A stretch of DNA of 64,000 nt from Streptomyces odontomachi (GTDB lineage: Bacteria > Actinomycetota > Actinomycetes > Streptomycetales > Streptomycetaceae). The notes below the pieces were generated by a model. The model did not search any database. It saw only the letters and a program-made list of their open reading frames with translations, and was not told the origin of the DNA. How positions within the stretch are numbered: the first letter of the stretch is position 1; every line of letters starts with the position of its first letter. The stretch covers positions 21,614-85,613 of the forward strand of contig NZ_JAMJWG010000031.1 in the NCBI RefSeq assembly GCF_024435355.1, given 5' to 3'. Position numbers and translations under genes: made by a program. Positions 1 to 8,626 of the stretch are shown piece after piece.

Positions 1-2
1 CC

Positions 3-668
3 GCAGGTCAGGAGGCGGCTCTCCGGCGACTGTGGCCGGCCTGGGGGTTCGACGTGGACGGTCAGCGGGTGCTCGATCTCGACGCGCTCTTCGACGGGCG
101 CCCGGTCGTGCTGGAGATCGGCTTCGGCATGGGCGAGGCCACCGCGGAGATGGCTGCCGAGGATCCGGACACCGGCGTCCTCGCCGTCGACGTGCACACG
201 CCCGGCCAGGGCAATCTGCTCGCGCTCGCGGAGCGGGGCGGGCTGACCAACGTCCGGGTGGCCAACGGCGACGCGATCATTCTGCTCCGCGAGATGCTGC
301 CGCCCGCCGCACTGGCCGGGCTGCGCGTCTACTTCCCCGATCCCTGGCCGAAGAAGCGCCACCACAAGCGGCGTCTGATCCAGCCGGATTTCGTCACCCT
401 CGCGGCGAGCCGCCTCACGCCCGGCGCACTGCTGCACTGCGCGACGGACTGGGAACCCTACGCCGAACAGATGCTCGACGTGCTCACCGCGCACCCCGGC
501 TTCGAGAACACCCAGGTGGACGGCGGCTTCGCCCCGCGCCCCGGCTTCCGGCCCCGCACCCGCTTCGAGGCGCAGGGCATCGACAAGGGCCATGTCGTGC
601 GTGACCTGCTGTTCCGCCGGACCACCAGTGAGGTCGACGAGGGAGAGCGGCCATCGGCCGTGACCTGA
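3..668 (+). CDS. trmB: tRNA (guanine-N7)-methyltransferase, 5' end outside window
   Basis: SAM-dependent enzyme that methylates N7 of G46 in the tRNA variable loop. The SAM site is VLEIGFGMGE, followed by the family signature PDPWPKKRHHKRR and the late TDWEPYAEQM segment. The frame is open from the left edge: before the first internal GTG (54) it reads QEAALRRLWPAWGFDVDG, which looks like ordinary TrmB N-terminal sequence. The true start therefore lies outside the window, and the GTG at 54 should not be taken as the start. The C-terminus is at TGA 666-668. The PrsW-like gene follows 55 bases downstream on the same strand. Confidence 0.93.
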   Translation, partial: AGQEAALRRLWPAWGFDVDGQRVLDLDALFDGRPVVLEIGFGMGEATAEMAAEDPDTGVLAVDVHTPGQGNLLALAERGGLTNVRVANGDAIILLREMLPPAALAGLRVYFPDPWPKKRHHKRRLIQPDFVTLAASRLTPGALLHCATDWEPYAEQMLDVLTAHPGFENTQVDGGFAPRPGFRPRTRFEAQGIDKGHVVRDLLFRRTTSEVDEGERPSAVT

Positions 669-723
669 GCCGTGACCTGAGGCGCCATCGCCGCCGGCGC
701 CATGGCTGGTTAGGGTCGACAGC

Positions 724-2397
724 GTGACCACGAGTCCTCCGCCCCCGCCGTCCCGGCCCGGGCACCCGTCCCCCTCCGGGATCCCTCACCAGCCAGGGAC
801 CCCTGCTGCCGCCGCACCACACGATCCGGACGCACCCGCTGGTCCCACGCCCGCCCCGCTCCCGCACACCGCGCATGCGCCGGACCCGTACGCCCCCGCG
901 GGCAACCCCAGCGCCCCCCTGGCCGCCGCGCCCGCGCCGGCGCCCCGGCATCCGCACTGGTGGCAGCGGCCTGCCGTGCGGGCCGGCGCGATCAGCACCC
1001 TGCTGGCCCTGTCCGGTCTGGTGATACTCGCCCTCGTGCGGGAACAGACCGGGACCCATGGCTTTCTCGTCGGTCTCGGGCTCGCCGTACTGCCCGTGCC
1101 GCTGCTCATCACCGCCTTCCGCTGGCTGGACCGGGTGGCCCCGGCGCCGTGGCGCAACATGATCTTCACCTTCGCCTGGGGGGCATGCGCTGCCGCGCTC
1201 ATCGCGATCGTCGCGAACAGCTTCGCGGTGCACTGGATAGCCAACGAGACCGCCGACCCGGCCGGCGCTGACACGCTCGCGGCCACGGTGATAGCGCCCA
1301 TCGTGGAGGAGTCATCGAAGGCGGCCGCGGTACTGCTGATCTTCCTCTTCCGCCGCCGTGACCTGACCGGACTCGTGGACGGCGTGGTGATCGCCGGAGT
1401 CTCCGCGACCGGCTTCGCCTTCACCGAGAACATCCTCTACCTCGGCACCGCCTTCGGCGACGACCAGATCAGCGGCGGCACCGGCTTCGCCTCGCTGACC
1501 GTGGCCACCTTCTTCGTCCGGGTGGTCATGTCGCCGTTCGCGCATCCGCTGTTCACCGTGCTCAGCGGCATCGGCTTCGGGCTGGCCGCGGCGAGCCACG
1601 AGCAGCAGCGGGTGCGCCGTGTGCTGCTGCCGCTCGGCGGGCTGCTGCTGGCGATGGGCATGCACTCGGCCTGGAACGCCTCGTCGTCGCTCGGTGGCTA
1701 CGGCTTCCTGCTGGTCTACCTGGCGTTCATGGTGCCCGCGTTCGCGCTGCTCACCTGGCTGGTGATCTGGACCCGGCAACGCGAGCTGCACACCGTGCGC
1801 GATGAACTGCCGCCCTATGTGGTGGCCGGCTGGATGCCCCCGCACGAGGCGCATGTGCTGGGCTCCCTGCGGGCCCGGCGGCTGGCGCGCGAGTACGCCG
1901 CACACGCGCTGGGCGGCAAGGCGGCCCGGCGTGCGGTGGCCGAGTACATGGCGTTCGCCACGTCGCTGGCGTTTCTGCGCCATCGGGGGCGGCGCGGTCG
2001 GGCCGGCACGGGCTTCGCCGCGCAGGAGGAGCGACTGCTGCGTGAGCTCTGGCGGCGCCGGGATGTGGCTCGCCCTGCGCTGACCCAGGCGACACGGGCG
2101 TTGCCGCCGGCGCTGTGGGCGTGGGCGGCGCCCACGGCGGGCTCGGCGCCCACGGCGGGGGCGGCACCGTTCGGTTATGGGCCGCCGCCCGGCTGGGGGG
2201 TTCCGGGGTATCCGGTGCGCCCGGGGTATCCGGGGTATTCGGTGCCTCCGGGCTATCCGGGGTATTCGGTGCCTCCGGGCTATCCGGGAGCGGTCCCGGG
2301 CGCCGGGGCGTCTGGGTGGGTCGGCGGCGGGCACCCCGCCGGGGGCCACCCGTATCCCGGTCCGCCGTCATGTCCGAACGGGGCGCCGCCCCGGTAG
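724..2397 (+). CDS. PrsW-family intramembrane metalloprotease
   Basis: Polytopic membrane protein of the PrsW family (intramembrane metalloproteases that cleave anti-sigma factors in Bacillus). After a Pro/Ala-rich cytoplasmic N-terminus of about 80 residues there are roughly eight hydrophobic helices. The family motifs are visible: EES at about 195-197, FTEN at about 233-236, a His at about 274 (HPLF) and MHSAWN at about 313. These are the expected metal and catalytic positions. After about residue 345 the protein is soluble, with an Arg/Ala-rich segment and a C-terminal Gly/Pro/Tyr tail built from PPGYPGYSV repeats. The GTG start at 724 is the first in frame and has only a weak ribosome site. 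Substrate is unknown; no anti-sigma gene is adjacent. Confidence 0.85.
   Translation: MTTSPPPPPSRPGHPSPSGIPHQPGTPAAAAPHDPDAPAGPTPAPLPHTAHAPDPYAPAGNPSAPLAAAPAPAPRHPHWWQRPAVRAGAISTLLALSGLVILALVREQTGTHGFLVGLGLAVLPVPLLITAFRWLDRVAPAPWRNMIFTFAWGACAAALIAIVANSFAVHWIANETADPAGADTLAATVIAPIVEESSKAAAVLLIFLFRRRDLTGLVDGVVIAGVSATGFAFTENILYLGTAFGDDQISGGTGFASLTVATFFVRVVMSPFAHPLFTVLSGIGFGLAAASHEQQRVRRVLLPLGGLLLAMGMHSAWNASSSLGGYGFLLVYLAFMVPAFALLTWLVIWTRQRELHTVRDELPPYVVAGWMPPHEAHVLGSLRARRLAREYAAHALGGKAARRAVAEYMAFATSLAFLRHRGRRGRAGTGFAAQEERLLRELWRRRDVARPALTQATRALPPALWAWAAPTAGSAPTAGAAPFGYGPPPGWGVPGYPVRPGYPGYSVPPGYPGYSVPPGYPGAVPGAGASGWVGGGHPAGGHPYPGPPSCPNGAPPR
2230..2283 (+). repeat. Tandem 27-bp coding repeat in the PrsW-like gene
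   Basis: Two identical 27-bp units (2230-2256 and 2257-2283), each starting CCGGGGTATTCGG, are flanked by degenerate copies. They encode the PGYSVPPGY repeats of the Pro/Gly/Tyr-rich tail. Identity at the DNA level suggests recent slippage, so copy number may vary between strains. Confidence 0.85.
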
Positions 2398-2514
2398 GGG
2401 GCCGCCCCGGTAGCAGGCCGCGCGATCGACCAGCCGCCGGTTCGGTGGTCCGGATACGACAGGACCAGCCCCCTGGGTCGGTGACGACCTGACGGTCTCG
2501 TCGGGGTTGGTCGC

Positions 2515-2692
2515 GCAGTTCCCCGCGCCCCTTTCAGGCGCCTTCGGCGCCACAAAGGGGGGCTACCACTGCGGCTCCGCCGGGTGGGCGCGACCAGCCC
2601 ACCCCGCCCGACGAGGGGCGCCGAAGGCGCCAAAAAGGGGCGCGGGGCTGTGACTTTCTGCGGCTCCGCCGCGTGGGCGCGACCAGCCCCCC
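2515..2692. repeat. Dispersed Streptomyces intergenic repeat with inverted arms
   Basis: The intergenic stretch between the convergent PrsW-like and aldo/keto reductase genes (2398-2840) is mostly this repeat. The left arm (about 2515-2551) reads CAGTTCCCCGCGCCCCTTT then GCGCCTTCGGCGCC. The right arm (about 2612-2650) is its inverse, GGCGCCGAAGGCGCC then AAAAAGGGGCGCGGGG. A direct repeat of about 32 bases starting TGCGGCTCCGCCG occurs at 2570-2601 and 2659-2690. I recognise this as the common intergenic palindromic element of Streptomyces genomes. It probably acts as a bidirectional terminator or RNA hairpin. Confidence 0.8.
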
Positions 2693-2840
2693 ACCGGCCG
2701 CTCGTCCGGACACGACAGAACAACCCCACCCGGCCGGTACCGACCCGCAGGGTCGCATCGTCCCCCAGCCCCAAGGCCGCCCGCCGCGCCCCCGGGCGCC
2801 CCGCACCCCCACGGGCGTACCGCGCCCTACGCGCGCACCG

Positions 2841-3785
2841 TCAAGCCGAAGCCGCCGTGAGCCGTCCCATCTCCTCTGCCGTGAGGGCCAGGTCCGCCGC
2901 CGCCATCAGGGGCGGCAGTTGGGCGGTGGTGCGGGCGCTGGCTATGGGGGCGGCGACGGTGGGGCGGGCGGAGAGCCAGGCCAGCGCGACGGTGGCCGGC
3001 TCGGTGTTGCGTTCCTTCGCCACGGCGTCCAACGCCGCGAGCACCTTGCGGCCCCGCTCGGTCTCCAGGTGCCGGCCGGCGCCCGTGGCGCGGGCGCTGC
3101 CGACCTCGGCACCGGGGCGGTACTTGCCGGTGAGGAAGCCGGAGGCGAGCGCGTAGTAGGGCAGCGTGGCCAGACCGGCGCGGGCCGCGACGTCCTGGAG
3201 GGCGCCCTCGTAGGTGTCCCGAGAGACGAGGTTGTAGTGCGGCTGGAGCGCCGTGTACGGGGTGAGGTTCTCGCGCGTGGCGAAGTCGAGTGCTTCCTGG
3301 AGGCGTTCGGCGCTGATGTTGGACGCGGCGACGGCCCGTGCCTTGCCCGACTTCACCAGGTCGTCCAGGGCGGTGACGATCTCCTCGACGGGGACGGTGG
3401 GGTCGTCGCGGTGGGTGTAGTACAGGTCGATGTAGTCGGTGCCGAGGCGGCGCAGTGACTCCTCGGCGGCGGACTTGATGTTCGCCGCGGACAGGCCCTT
3501 GTAGTCGGGGTGCTGGCCGCCCTTGGTGGCGACGACGATGTCGGAGCGGTTGCCGCGTGCGGTCAGCCACCTGCCGAGGATCGTCTCGGACTCGCCGCCT
3601 TGGTTGCCCGGCGCCCAGGCCGAGTAGACATCGGCGGTGTCTATGAAGTTGCCTCCGCCGGCCGCGTAGGCGTCGAGCACGGCGAAGGACTGTTCTTCGT
3701 CGGCCGTCCAGCCGAAGACATTGCCTCCGAGGGAGAGCGGAAAGACCTGGAGTCCGGATGAGCCGAGTGGGCGAAGTGACGTCAT
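2841..3785 (-). CDS. Aldo/keto reductase
   Basis: NADPH-dependent oxidoreductase of the aldo/keto reductase superfamily, about 314 residues, (beta/alpha)8 barrel. The catalytic tetrad is readable: Asp and Tyr in FIDTADVY, Lys in VVATKGGQ, His in LYYTHRDDP. The late SNISAERL segment also fits the family. The frame opens at TTG 3797, but the ATG at 3785 (MTSLRPLGSSGL) fits family N-termini better and is chosen here. The gene is convergent with the PrsW-like gene and lies just downstream of the M23 peptidase gene on the same strand. Substrate cannot be deduced. Confidence 0.88.
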   Translation of the reverse strand: MTSLRPLGSSGLQVFPLSLGGNVFGWTADEEQSFAVLDAYAAGGGNFIDTADVYSAWAPGNQGGESETILGRWLTARGNRSDIVVATKGGQHPDYKGLSAANIKSAAEESLRRLGTDYIDLYYTHRDDPTVPVEEIVTALDDLVKSGKARAVAASNISAERLQEALDFATRENLTPYTALQPHYNLVSRDTYEGALQDVAARAGLATLPYYALASGFLTGKYRPGAEVGSARATGAGRHLETERGRKVLAALDAVAKERNTEPATVALAWLSARPTVAAPIASARTTAQLPPLMAAADLALTAEEMGRLTAASA

Positions 3786-3904
3786 GGCAGGTGGCAACCC
3801 CGGTGCGTCGGCGGGTATTCCGCTTCTCCGGACCGGGGATGCCGTCCCTCGGCGCCCGCACGTGGTGTAAGGCGCCTACTTCAGGGCTCCGTCAGGGCCC
3901 TGTC

Positions 3905-5791
3905 TCAGGGCTGGATGCCCTTGCTCTGCAACCAGGCCAGCGGGTCGCTGGCGGCACCGCCGCCGAGGTGGACCTCCAGGTGGAGGTGCGGCCCGGTGAC
4001 GTTGCCGGTGGCGCCGACGCGGCCGATGACCTGGCCGGTGGTGACCTTCTGCCCGACGCTGACGCTGATCGACGACTGGTGGCAGAACCACAGCTCGGTG
4101 CCGTCGCTGAGTTCGAGGACCGTGCGGTAGCCGTACGCGCCGGACCAGCCGGCCTCCTTGACGGTGCCGCTGTGGACGGCCTTGATGGGGGTGCCGGTGG
4201 GGGCGGCGAAGTCGAGGCCGGTGTGGTAGCCGGATGACCACATGGCGCCGGGGTCGCCGAAGTGCGAGGTGAGCGTGTACGAGGAGACGGGGAGGGAGAA
4301 GCTCTTGGCCAGCTTGGCGAGCCGCTCGGCCTCCGCCTTGCGCTTGGCGGCCTCTTCAGCCTTCTTCTTCTCGGCGTCGGCCTTCTTCTTGGCCGCCGCC
4401 TGCTGCTGGTCGGCCTCGTCGGCGGCCTTCTTGACCGCGGCGTCCTCGGCGGACTGCGCGGTGGCCTGTGCGGCCTGGTCCTGCTGCTGTTCGGCCTGCT
4501 GGAGGATGCGGTCGCGCAGGGCCTCACCCGGGTCGGTGGTGCCGTGCTTGACGTCGTCGGCGGTGACGCCGGCGCTGGTGAGGGGGGTGGACGCGGTGCT
4601 GGACTTGGGCGTGTCACCGGCGAGCAGATGGCCCACGACGGGGATGGACGACGCGGCTTCGGGCAGCTTGTCGGTCACCGACGACAGGTCGGGCACGGAG
4701 ATGTGCACCGGCGGCTTGCCGCCCTGCGCGGAGGCCATGCCGCCCGCGCCGACGGCTGCGATCACGCCGACGCCCAGCACGGTGGAGCTGCGCGCGAGAC
4801 CGCCGCGCTTCATGACACGGTGCCGGCCGCGGACCGGGCGGACGGAGTCGGCCGTGGGGTTCCATTCCCCTTCCCCGGTGTCGTCCGCCTCCTGGTCCCA
4901 CTCCTCGACGGCACCGTTCGGGCCCGCGTCGACGGCGGCCATGTCCCACATGGTGGTGTCCGTCATGGTGGGGTCCGGGTCCGCATCGGCGGCCACGTGC
5001 CCGTGCGGCTCCGCGCCCACGGTCGCGAAGGTCCCGGTGCGCCACTCGCCGGTGGCGTCGATCCCCTGGTCAGCGACCCGGCCGTGCTCCCACGTGCCCG
5101 TGTCAGCCGTGCCGGTGGCCCGCACGCTGTCCCAACCTGCGGTGTCCCACTGGCCGGTGTCCCACTGACCCGTGTGCCACTGCCCGGTGTCCTGCCCGCC
5201 CTGCTGCTCGGCATGAGCGGTGTGAGCGGTGTGAGTCGTAGGAGCAGTGTGAGTGGTGTGAGTGGTCTGAGTGGTGTATTCGATGCGGCCGGTGTCCCAC
5301 TGGCCCGTGTGCGTGTCGCGTCTCGCTCGCCAGTCGTCAGCGACTGCGTCCGTCGTCCGCCAGGAGCCGGTGGCCGCCGGATCGGCCTGCTGAGGGCCCA
5401 TGGCCTGCGAGAACCGCCACTCGCCGGTCGTCTCCGAGGCCGCCGCCGCGCGCTGCCGGGCACCGGAGACATCCCACTGGCCCGTGGCCTGCGGCTGCTG
5501 CCAGGAGTCGGACGGGTGCCCCAGGGCCTGCTCCGCGGTGGTGTCGGCGAAGTCCGCGGTGGGTGCCGGAGCGGTCCAGTGCGGCGGCCAGTCCGCGGAC
5601 TGCGCGGCACGCGGGGCGGGCGCGGTGGGGTGCGGCAGGCCGGTGGTGGCGTATCCCGGCTGGGTGCGTGCGTAGCCACCGGGCGTGGCGCCGAAGCGCA
5701 GGTCATCGACGTTGCTGTACACCGCGGGGTACTCCCCGTCGGTGCCGGTGGTCGCTCGGGGGCCCCTCGGGCCGGGCCGGTTGGACGCCAC
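3905..5791 (-). CDS. Membrane-anchored M23 peptidase with TGxW repeats
   Basis: Predicted cell-wall endopeptidase of 628 residues. The C-terminal M23 (LytM) domain has its zinc ligands: HTGLD at 523-527 and HLH at 602-604, so it should be active. It is preceded by a Lys/Glu/Ala coiled coil (about 440-495) and a single membrane helix at about 337-355. The N-terminal 310 residues should be cytoplasmic and carry about eleven TG-x-W motifs (TGQWD, TGEWR, TGTWE and similar), the densest run being in the 5130-5200 coding region. GTG start at 5791 follows a strong AAGGAG site. The leader upstream carries a c-di-AMP riboswitch, as is known for several actinobacterial cell-wall hydrolases. Confidence 0.88.
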   Translation of the reverse strand: MASNRPGPRGPRATTGTDGEYPAVYSNVDDLRFGATPGGYARTQPGYATTGLPHPTAPAPRAAQSADWPPHWTAPAPTADFADTTAEQALGHPSDSWQQPQATGQWDVSGARQRAAAASETTGEWRFSQAMGPQQADPAATGSWRTTDAVADDWRARRDTHTGQWDTGRIEYTTQTTHTTHTAPTTHTAHTAHAEQQGGQDTGQWHTGQWDTGQWDTAGWDSVRATGTADTGTWEHGRVADQGIDATGEWRTGTFATVGAEPHGHVAADADPDPTMTDTTMWDMAAVDAGPNGAVEEWDQEADDTGEGEWNPTADSVRPVRGRHRVMKRGGLARSSTVLGVGVIAAVGAGGMASAQGGKPPVHISVPDLSSVTDKLPEAASSIPVVGHLLAGDTPKSSTASTPLTSAGVTADDVKHGTTDPGEALRDRILQQAEQQQDQAAQATAQSAEDAAVKKAADEADQQQAAAKKKADAEKKKAEEAAKRKAEAERLAKLAKSFSLPVSSYTLTSHFGDPGAMWSSGYHTGLDFAAPTGTPIKAVHSGTVKEAGWSGAYGYRTVLELSDGTELWFCHQSSISVSVGQKVTTGQVIGRVGATGNVTGPHLHLEVHLGGGAASDPLAWLQSKGIQP

Positions 5792-5814
5792 GGAGGCGTG
5801 CTCCTTTCCTTCCT

Positions 5815-5955
5815 TCGCCTACCGGGTTAGCTGACGGGTTCGGAGCAGGAAGGTCTCCTACGGGCGGGCGCGCCGCGCGCATCTCGCGCGGGCACACACA
5901 TGCCCGATTCACCCCACTTGGTGGTTCCCCGGTTCCCTGACGGGATTCGGCGCGC
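5815..5955 (-). promoter_or_regulatory. c-di-AMP riboswitch (ydaO/yuaA type)
   Basis: Read on the minus strand, the leader of the M23 gene contains the conserved ydaO-class blocks in order. They are GGGAACC, GGGGAACCACC, AAGTGGGGTGAATCGGGC, a G/C-rich variable hairpin, then CCGAACCCGTCAGCTAACC and GGTAGGCG closing P1. P1 is completed by GCGCC near 5950. The aptamer ends about 25 bases before the GTG start at 5791, and the AAGGAG ribosome site lies in that gap. In Streptomyces this class turns off cell-wall hydrolase genes when c-di-AMP is high. Boundaries are by eye. Confidence 0.88.
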
Positions 5956-6229
5956 GCGCACGGAGCCGCCTCGTATGACGGCTAGGACGACCGCGCTGCG
6001 TTATCGAACGTTAATAGGGGACGCCACAGATTTCCAAGCAGTTCCAACAGATCGTTCACGTCTTCGGCATGGACTTAACGGGACACGAATGGGCGTAACC
6101 GGATGAGTTGACCATGGATTTGACGCTTTCCAAATTCTGACGGTGTGTCAGTTGTTATGCGGAGGGGGATCATCCGATCACCATGAGTGACTGCTTCGTT
6201 GCGCCGGCGCAGAAGCGGGACGGCGGCGC
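5956..6229. other. Upstream part of the M23 leader; no gene seen
   Basis: About 270 bases between the riboswitch and the end of the phosphatase gene. It is less G+C-rich than its surroundings and contains AT-rich patches (for example near 6005-6020 and 6095-6150) suited to a minus-strand promoter for the M23 transcript. I cannot fix the promoter elements. Confidence 0.4.
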
Positions 6230-7720
6230 TCAGGGGCGGCGCACCGCGAGCAGCGCAAGGTCGTCGGTGGCGCCGTCGGCGGTGTGCCGGCGCACCTCTG
6301 CGGTGAGGAAGTCCAGCAGGTGGCGTGGATCGTCGAACCTGCGACCGCGCAGTCCTGCCACCGGGTCGTAGAAGACGCCGTTGCGGTCGCGGGCCTCGGT
6401 GAGGCCGTCCGTGAAGAGCAGCAGCGTGGTGCCGGGCGGGAAGGGCATCTCACGTGAGCGGTCGGGCCAGGTGCCGAGGTCGGTCATCCCGAGCGGCAGT
6501 GCGGCCTCGGATCCGGCCGCTTCGCCCACCCGGCCGTCCGGGTGCAGCAGCAGCGGTGGAGGGTGCCCGCGGTTGACGATCCGTACGGTGTCGTGGCCGT
6601 GCGGCACTTCAGCGAGCACGGCCGTCGCGAACTCCTCCGCGAACTCCGTACCGAAGTCCTCGCTCACCGGACGCGGCAGGTCTTCGCGGGCGAGCGCGTG
6701 GTCGAGCCGCTGCGCCACCGCCTCCAGGCTGCTCTCGTGTTCGGCGGCCTCCCGGAAGGCACCGATGACGATGGCCACGGCGGACACCGCCTCCATCCCC
6801 TTGCCGCGTACGTCACCGACGACCAGCCGTACGCCGTGCGCGCTGTCCTGGGCCGCGTAGAAGTCTCCGCCGATGAACGCGCCGGCCTGCGCGGCCTCGT
6901 AGCGGGTCGCCACGTCAAGGCCGGCCTGGCGCGGTGCCGGCTCGGGCAGCACGGCGCGCTGGGCGGCCGCGGCGATCTCGCGCGCCGAGGCGAGCAGCAC
7001 GTTGCTGCGGCTCACCACGCGGCTGGTGACGGCCGCGACCAGGCCCACCATGAAGCAGGTGATCAGCGTGGTGACGCCTCGGGCGCTGTCGACGGTGGAC
7101 CGCTCCAGATGGCGTGTCGCCACGGCGACGATGGAGAGGGCGGCGATGACGAGGACCGTGCGCACCGAGTAGAACGGTGCGGCGATCACCGGCGCTGCGA
7201 CGAAGACCGGCAGGCCGCTGAACTGCTGGGGGGTCAGGACGTCGTAGATCACGCCGACGGCGAGCAGCACCCAGGGCGCGGCGCGCAGCGCGGCCCTGGT
7301 CCGCCTCAGCCGCCGTCCCGTCACCGGCCCGACGGCGCGCACCTCCTGCCCGACCACGGCGACGTCCGCGCCGTGCGGGGCCGGCTGCGGTGCCGCTTCG
7401 ACGGAGGCGGCGGGGGGCCGCGTGGGGGTTTCGGGCGGGGGACGGAGCCGGAGGTACCGGATCGGGCCCGGGGAGTCGGGCCCGCCGGGTGGATCGTCGG
7501 CGCCTGGGTCCTGGGCGGGCGCGCGGGGGTCCTCGGCGGGCCCGTGGGGGTCCTCGGCGCGCCCGTGGGGACCCTGGGCGGGCCCGCGTGGGTCCTGGGC
7601 GGGCGTATGGCTGCTGGTTGCGCCGCCGTCGGGCGGTGTGCCGCCGGCGGGATCGCCGCCGGGCGGCTCGTGGTCGCGGCGGTGCGCCTCGCCCCCGCCG
7701 GCTCCTGCCTGCCGCACCAC
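6230..7720 (-). CDS. SpoIIE-family (PP2C-like) membrane phosphatase
   Basis: Serine phosphatase of the SpoIIE/RsbU type, which usually dephosphorylates anti-anti-sigma factors in partner-switching circuits. The first 120 residues are low complexity, with DPxGPAQDPxGPAEDP repeats. About four hydrophobic helices follow (about 150-235). The catalytic domain (about 265-496) shows the metal-binding motifs GAFIGGDFY, VVGDVRGKGMEA and LLFTDGLTEA. GTG start at 7720 follows an AGGAGA site. No anti-sigma/anti-anti-sigma pair is adjacent; a SigB-like sigma factor is 43 kb away in this window. Confidence 0.88.
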   Translation of the reverse strand: MVRQAGAGGGEAHRRDHEPPGGDPAGGTPPDGGATSSHTPAQDPRGPAQGPHGRAEDPHGPAEDPRAPAQDPGADDPPGGPDSPGPIRYLRLRPPPETPTRPPAASVEAAPQPAPHGADVAVVGQEVRAVGPVTGRRLRRTRAALRAAPWVLLAVGVIYDVLTPQQFSGLPVFVAAPVIAAPFYSVRTVLVIAALSIVAVATRHLERSTVDSARGVTTLITCFMVGLVAAVTSRVVSRSNVLLASAREIAAAAQRAVLPEPAPRQAGLDVATRYEAAQAGAFIGGDFYAAQDSAHGVRLVVGDVRGKGMEAVSAVAIVIGAFREAAEHESSLEAVAQRLDHALAREDLPRPVSEDFGTEFAEEFATAVLAEVPHGHDTVRIVNRGHPPPLLLHPDGRVGEAAGSEAALPLGMTDLGTWPDRSREMPFPPGTTLLLFTDGLTEARDRNGVFYDPVAGLRGRRFDDPRHLLDFLTAEVRRHTADGATDDLALLAVRRP

Positions 7721-7840
7721 GTGTCTCCTGCCGCTGCCGCGCCATCACCACACCGCTCCAGCCTGAGAGGGGCGGTCGCCTCCGGCGACTCGGCGGCGGC
7801 CGATCGGGCGAGAGGAAGGACCTGGACGGGTTGGGCGGAA

Positions 7841-7863
7841 GGATAGCGGATAGCGGATAGCGG
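7841..7863. repeat. GGATAGC heptamer tandem repeat
   Basis: Three consecutive copies of GGATAGC lie between the phosphatase gene and the tRNA terminator. No function is apparent. Confidence 0.7.
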
Positions 7864-7890
7864 AGGGACTGAATTGAAGAGAGAACGCGA

Positions 7891-7926
7891 CGAAGGGCCG
7901 GGACCACGAATGGTCCCGGCCCTTCG
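7891..7926 (-). terminator. Strong hairpin downstream of initiator tRNA
   Basis: Perfect 16-bp stem CGAAGGGCCGGGACCA (7891-7906) pairing with 7911-7926 around a CGAA tetraloop. It lies 8 bases beyond the tRNA 3' end in its direction of transcription. There is no U-tract of note, as is usual for Streptomyces terminators. Confidence 0.85.
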
Positions 7927-7934
7927 GCCTTCAG

Positions 7935-8008
7935 TAGCGGGGACAGGATTTGAACCTGCGACCTCTGGGTTATGAGCCCAGCGAGCTACCGAGCTGCTCC
8001 ACCCCGCG
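7935..8008 (-). tRNA. tRNA-fMet (CAT), initiator
   Basis: A 74-nt cloverleaf on the minus strand with anticodon CAT. The first base (C1) does not pair with position 72, and the anticodon stem has three G:C pairs (GGG CTCATAA CCC). Both are hallmarks of initiator tRNA. The T arm GGTTCAAATCC is canonical. CCA is not encoded. A TACACT box (8020-8025, minus strand) 12 bases before the 5' end could be the -10 element. Confidence 0.95.
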
Positions 8009-8626
8009 TCGGTGATTCCAGTGTACGGCATTCTGCGGGCTCGTCGCGCCACCCCCGGGAACACCCGACTGCCCCGTGGGAAACATCGGGCGCCCGACCG
8101 TCGGACTCTCGCCACCGCACTTTCCCCATCGCCCCCACCGCTCCACTGCGGTCCATACCTGGCGCGCGCCCCGTGTGAAGCCCGCGCACGCGCTCGTATG
8201 TCACGCACGCTCCCCGTGCACGGGGCGGCGCGATGGACTGGGCACAGTCCGTACGGACCGTGGCACACGCGCGGAAACAGGGCCGCCCGCACACTTCCCC
8301 GCCCGCGCCGGGCGGCCCCACCGACCGGCAGGTGGACAGTCCTTTCACCTGACCGGGGCCCGGGTGCCCCGGCGCCGAACTCATCCGTGGGCGTGGCCGC
8401 GCGATCCACGTCCATCGGTGCCGGGCACCGCGGAGCCGGCACGCCCCCGGCCGCGAGCGGGACGGCAGGGCTCCCTGGGTCCGGGGGGACCGGGAGCCCC
8501 GCGGTGCGGGGCGAGAACCGGCGGGGTCCGGATCCCTCACCCACGCCCCGGGCCCCGTCGGGTGCCGCGCGCGCCGGCCTCGTCGAGCACCGTCCGCGCC
8601 CCTGCGTGCCCGCCCCACCAGGGCGT
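8009..8626. other. Gene-free stretch between tRNA and lyase gene
   Basis: No convincing coding region on either strand. An inverted repeat at about 8468-8498 (GGGCTCCC ... GGGAGCCC with inner GGTCC/GGACC pairing) could terminate the minus-strand lyase transcript. Open frames crossing this stretch run antisense to the lyase gene and lack protein-like composition. Confidence 0.5.

Noticed and set aside
4262..5830. Plus-strand 522-residue open frame opposite the M23 gene
   Set aside because: Gly/Val/Arg-rich shadow of the M23 gene and riboswitch; no homology features.
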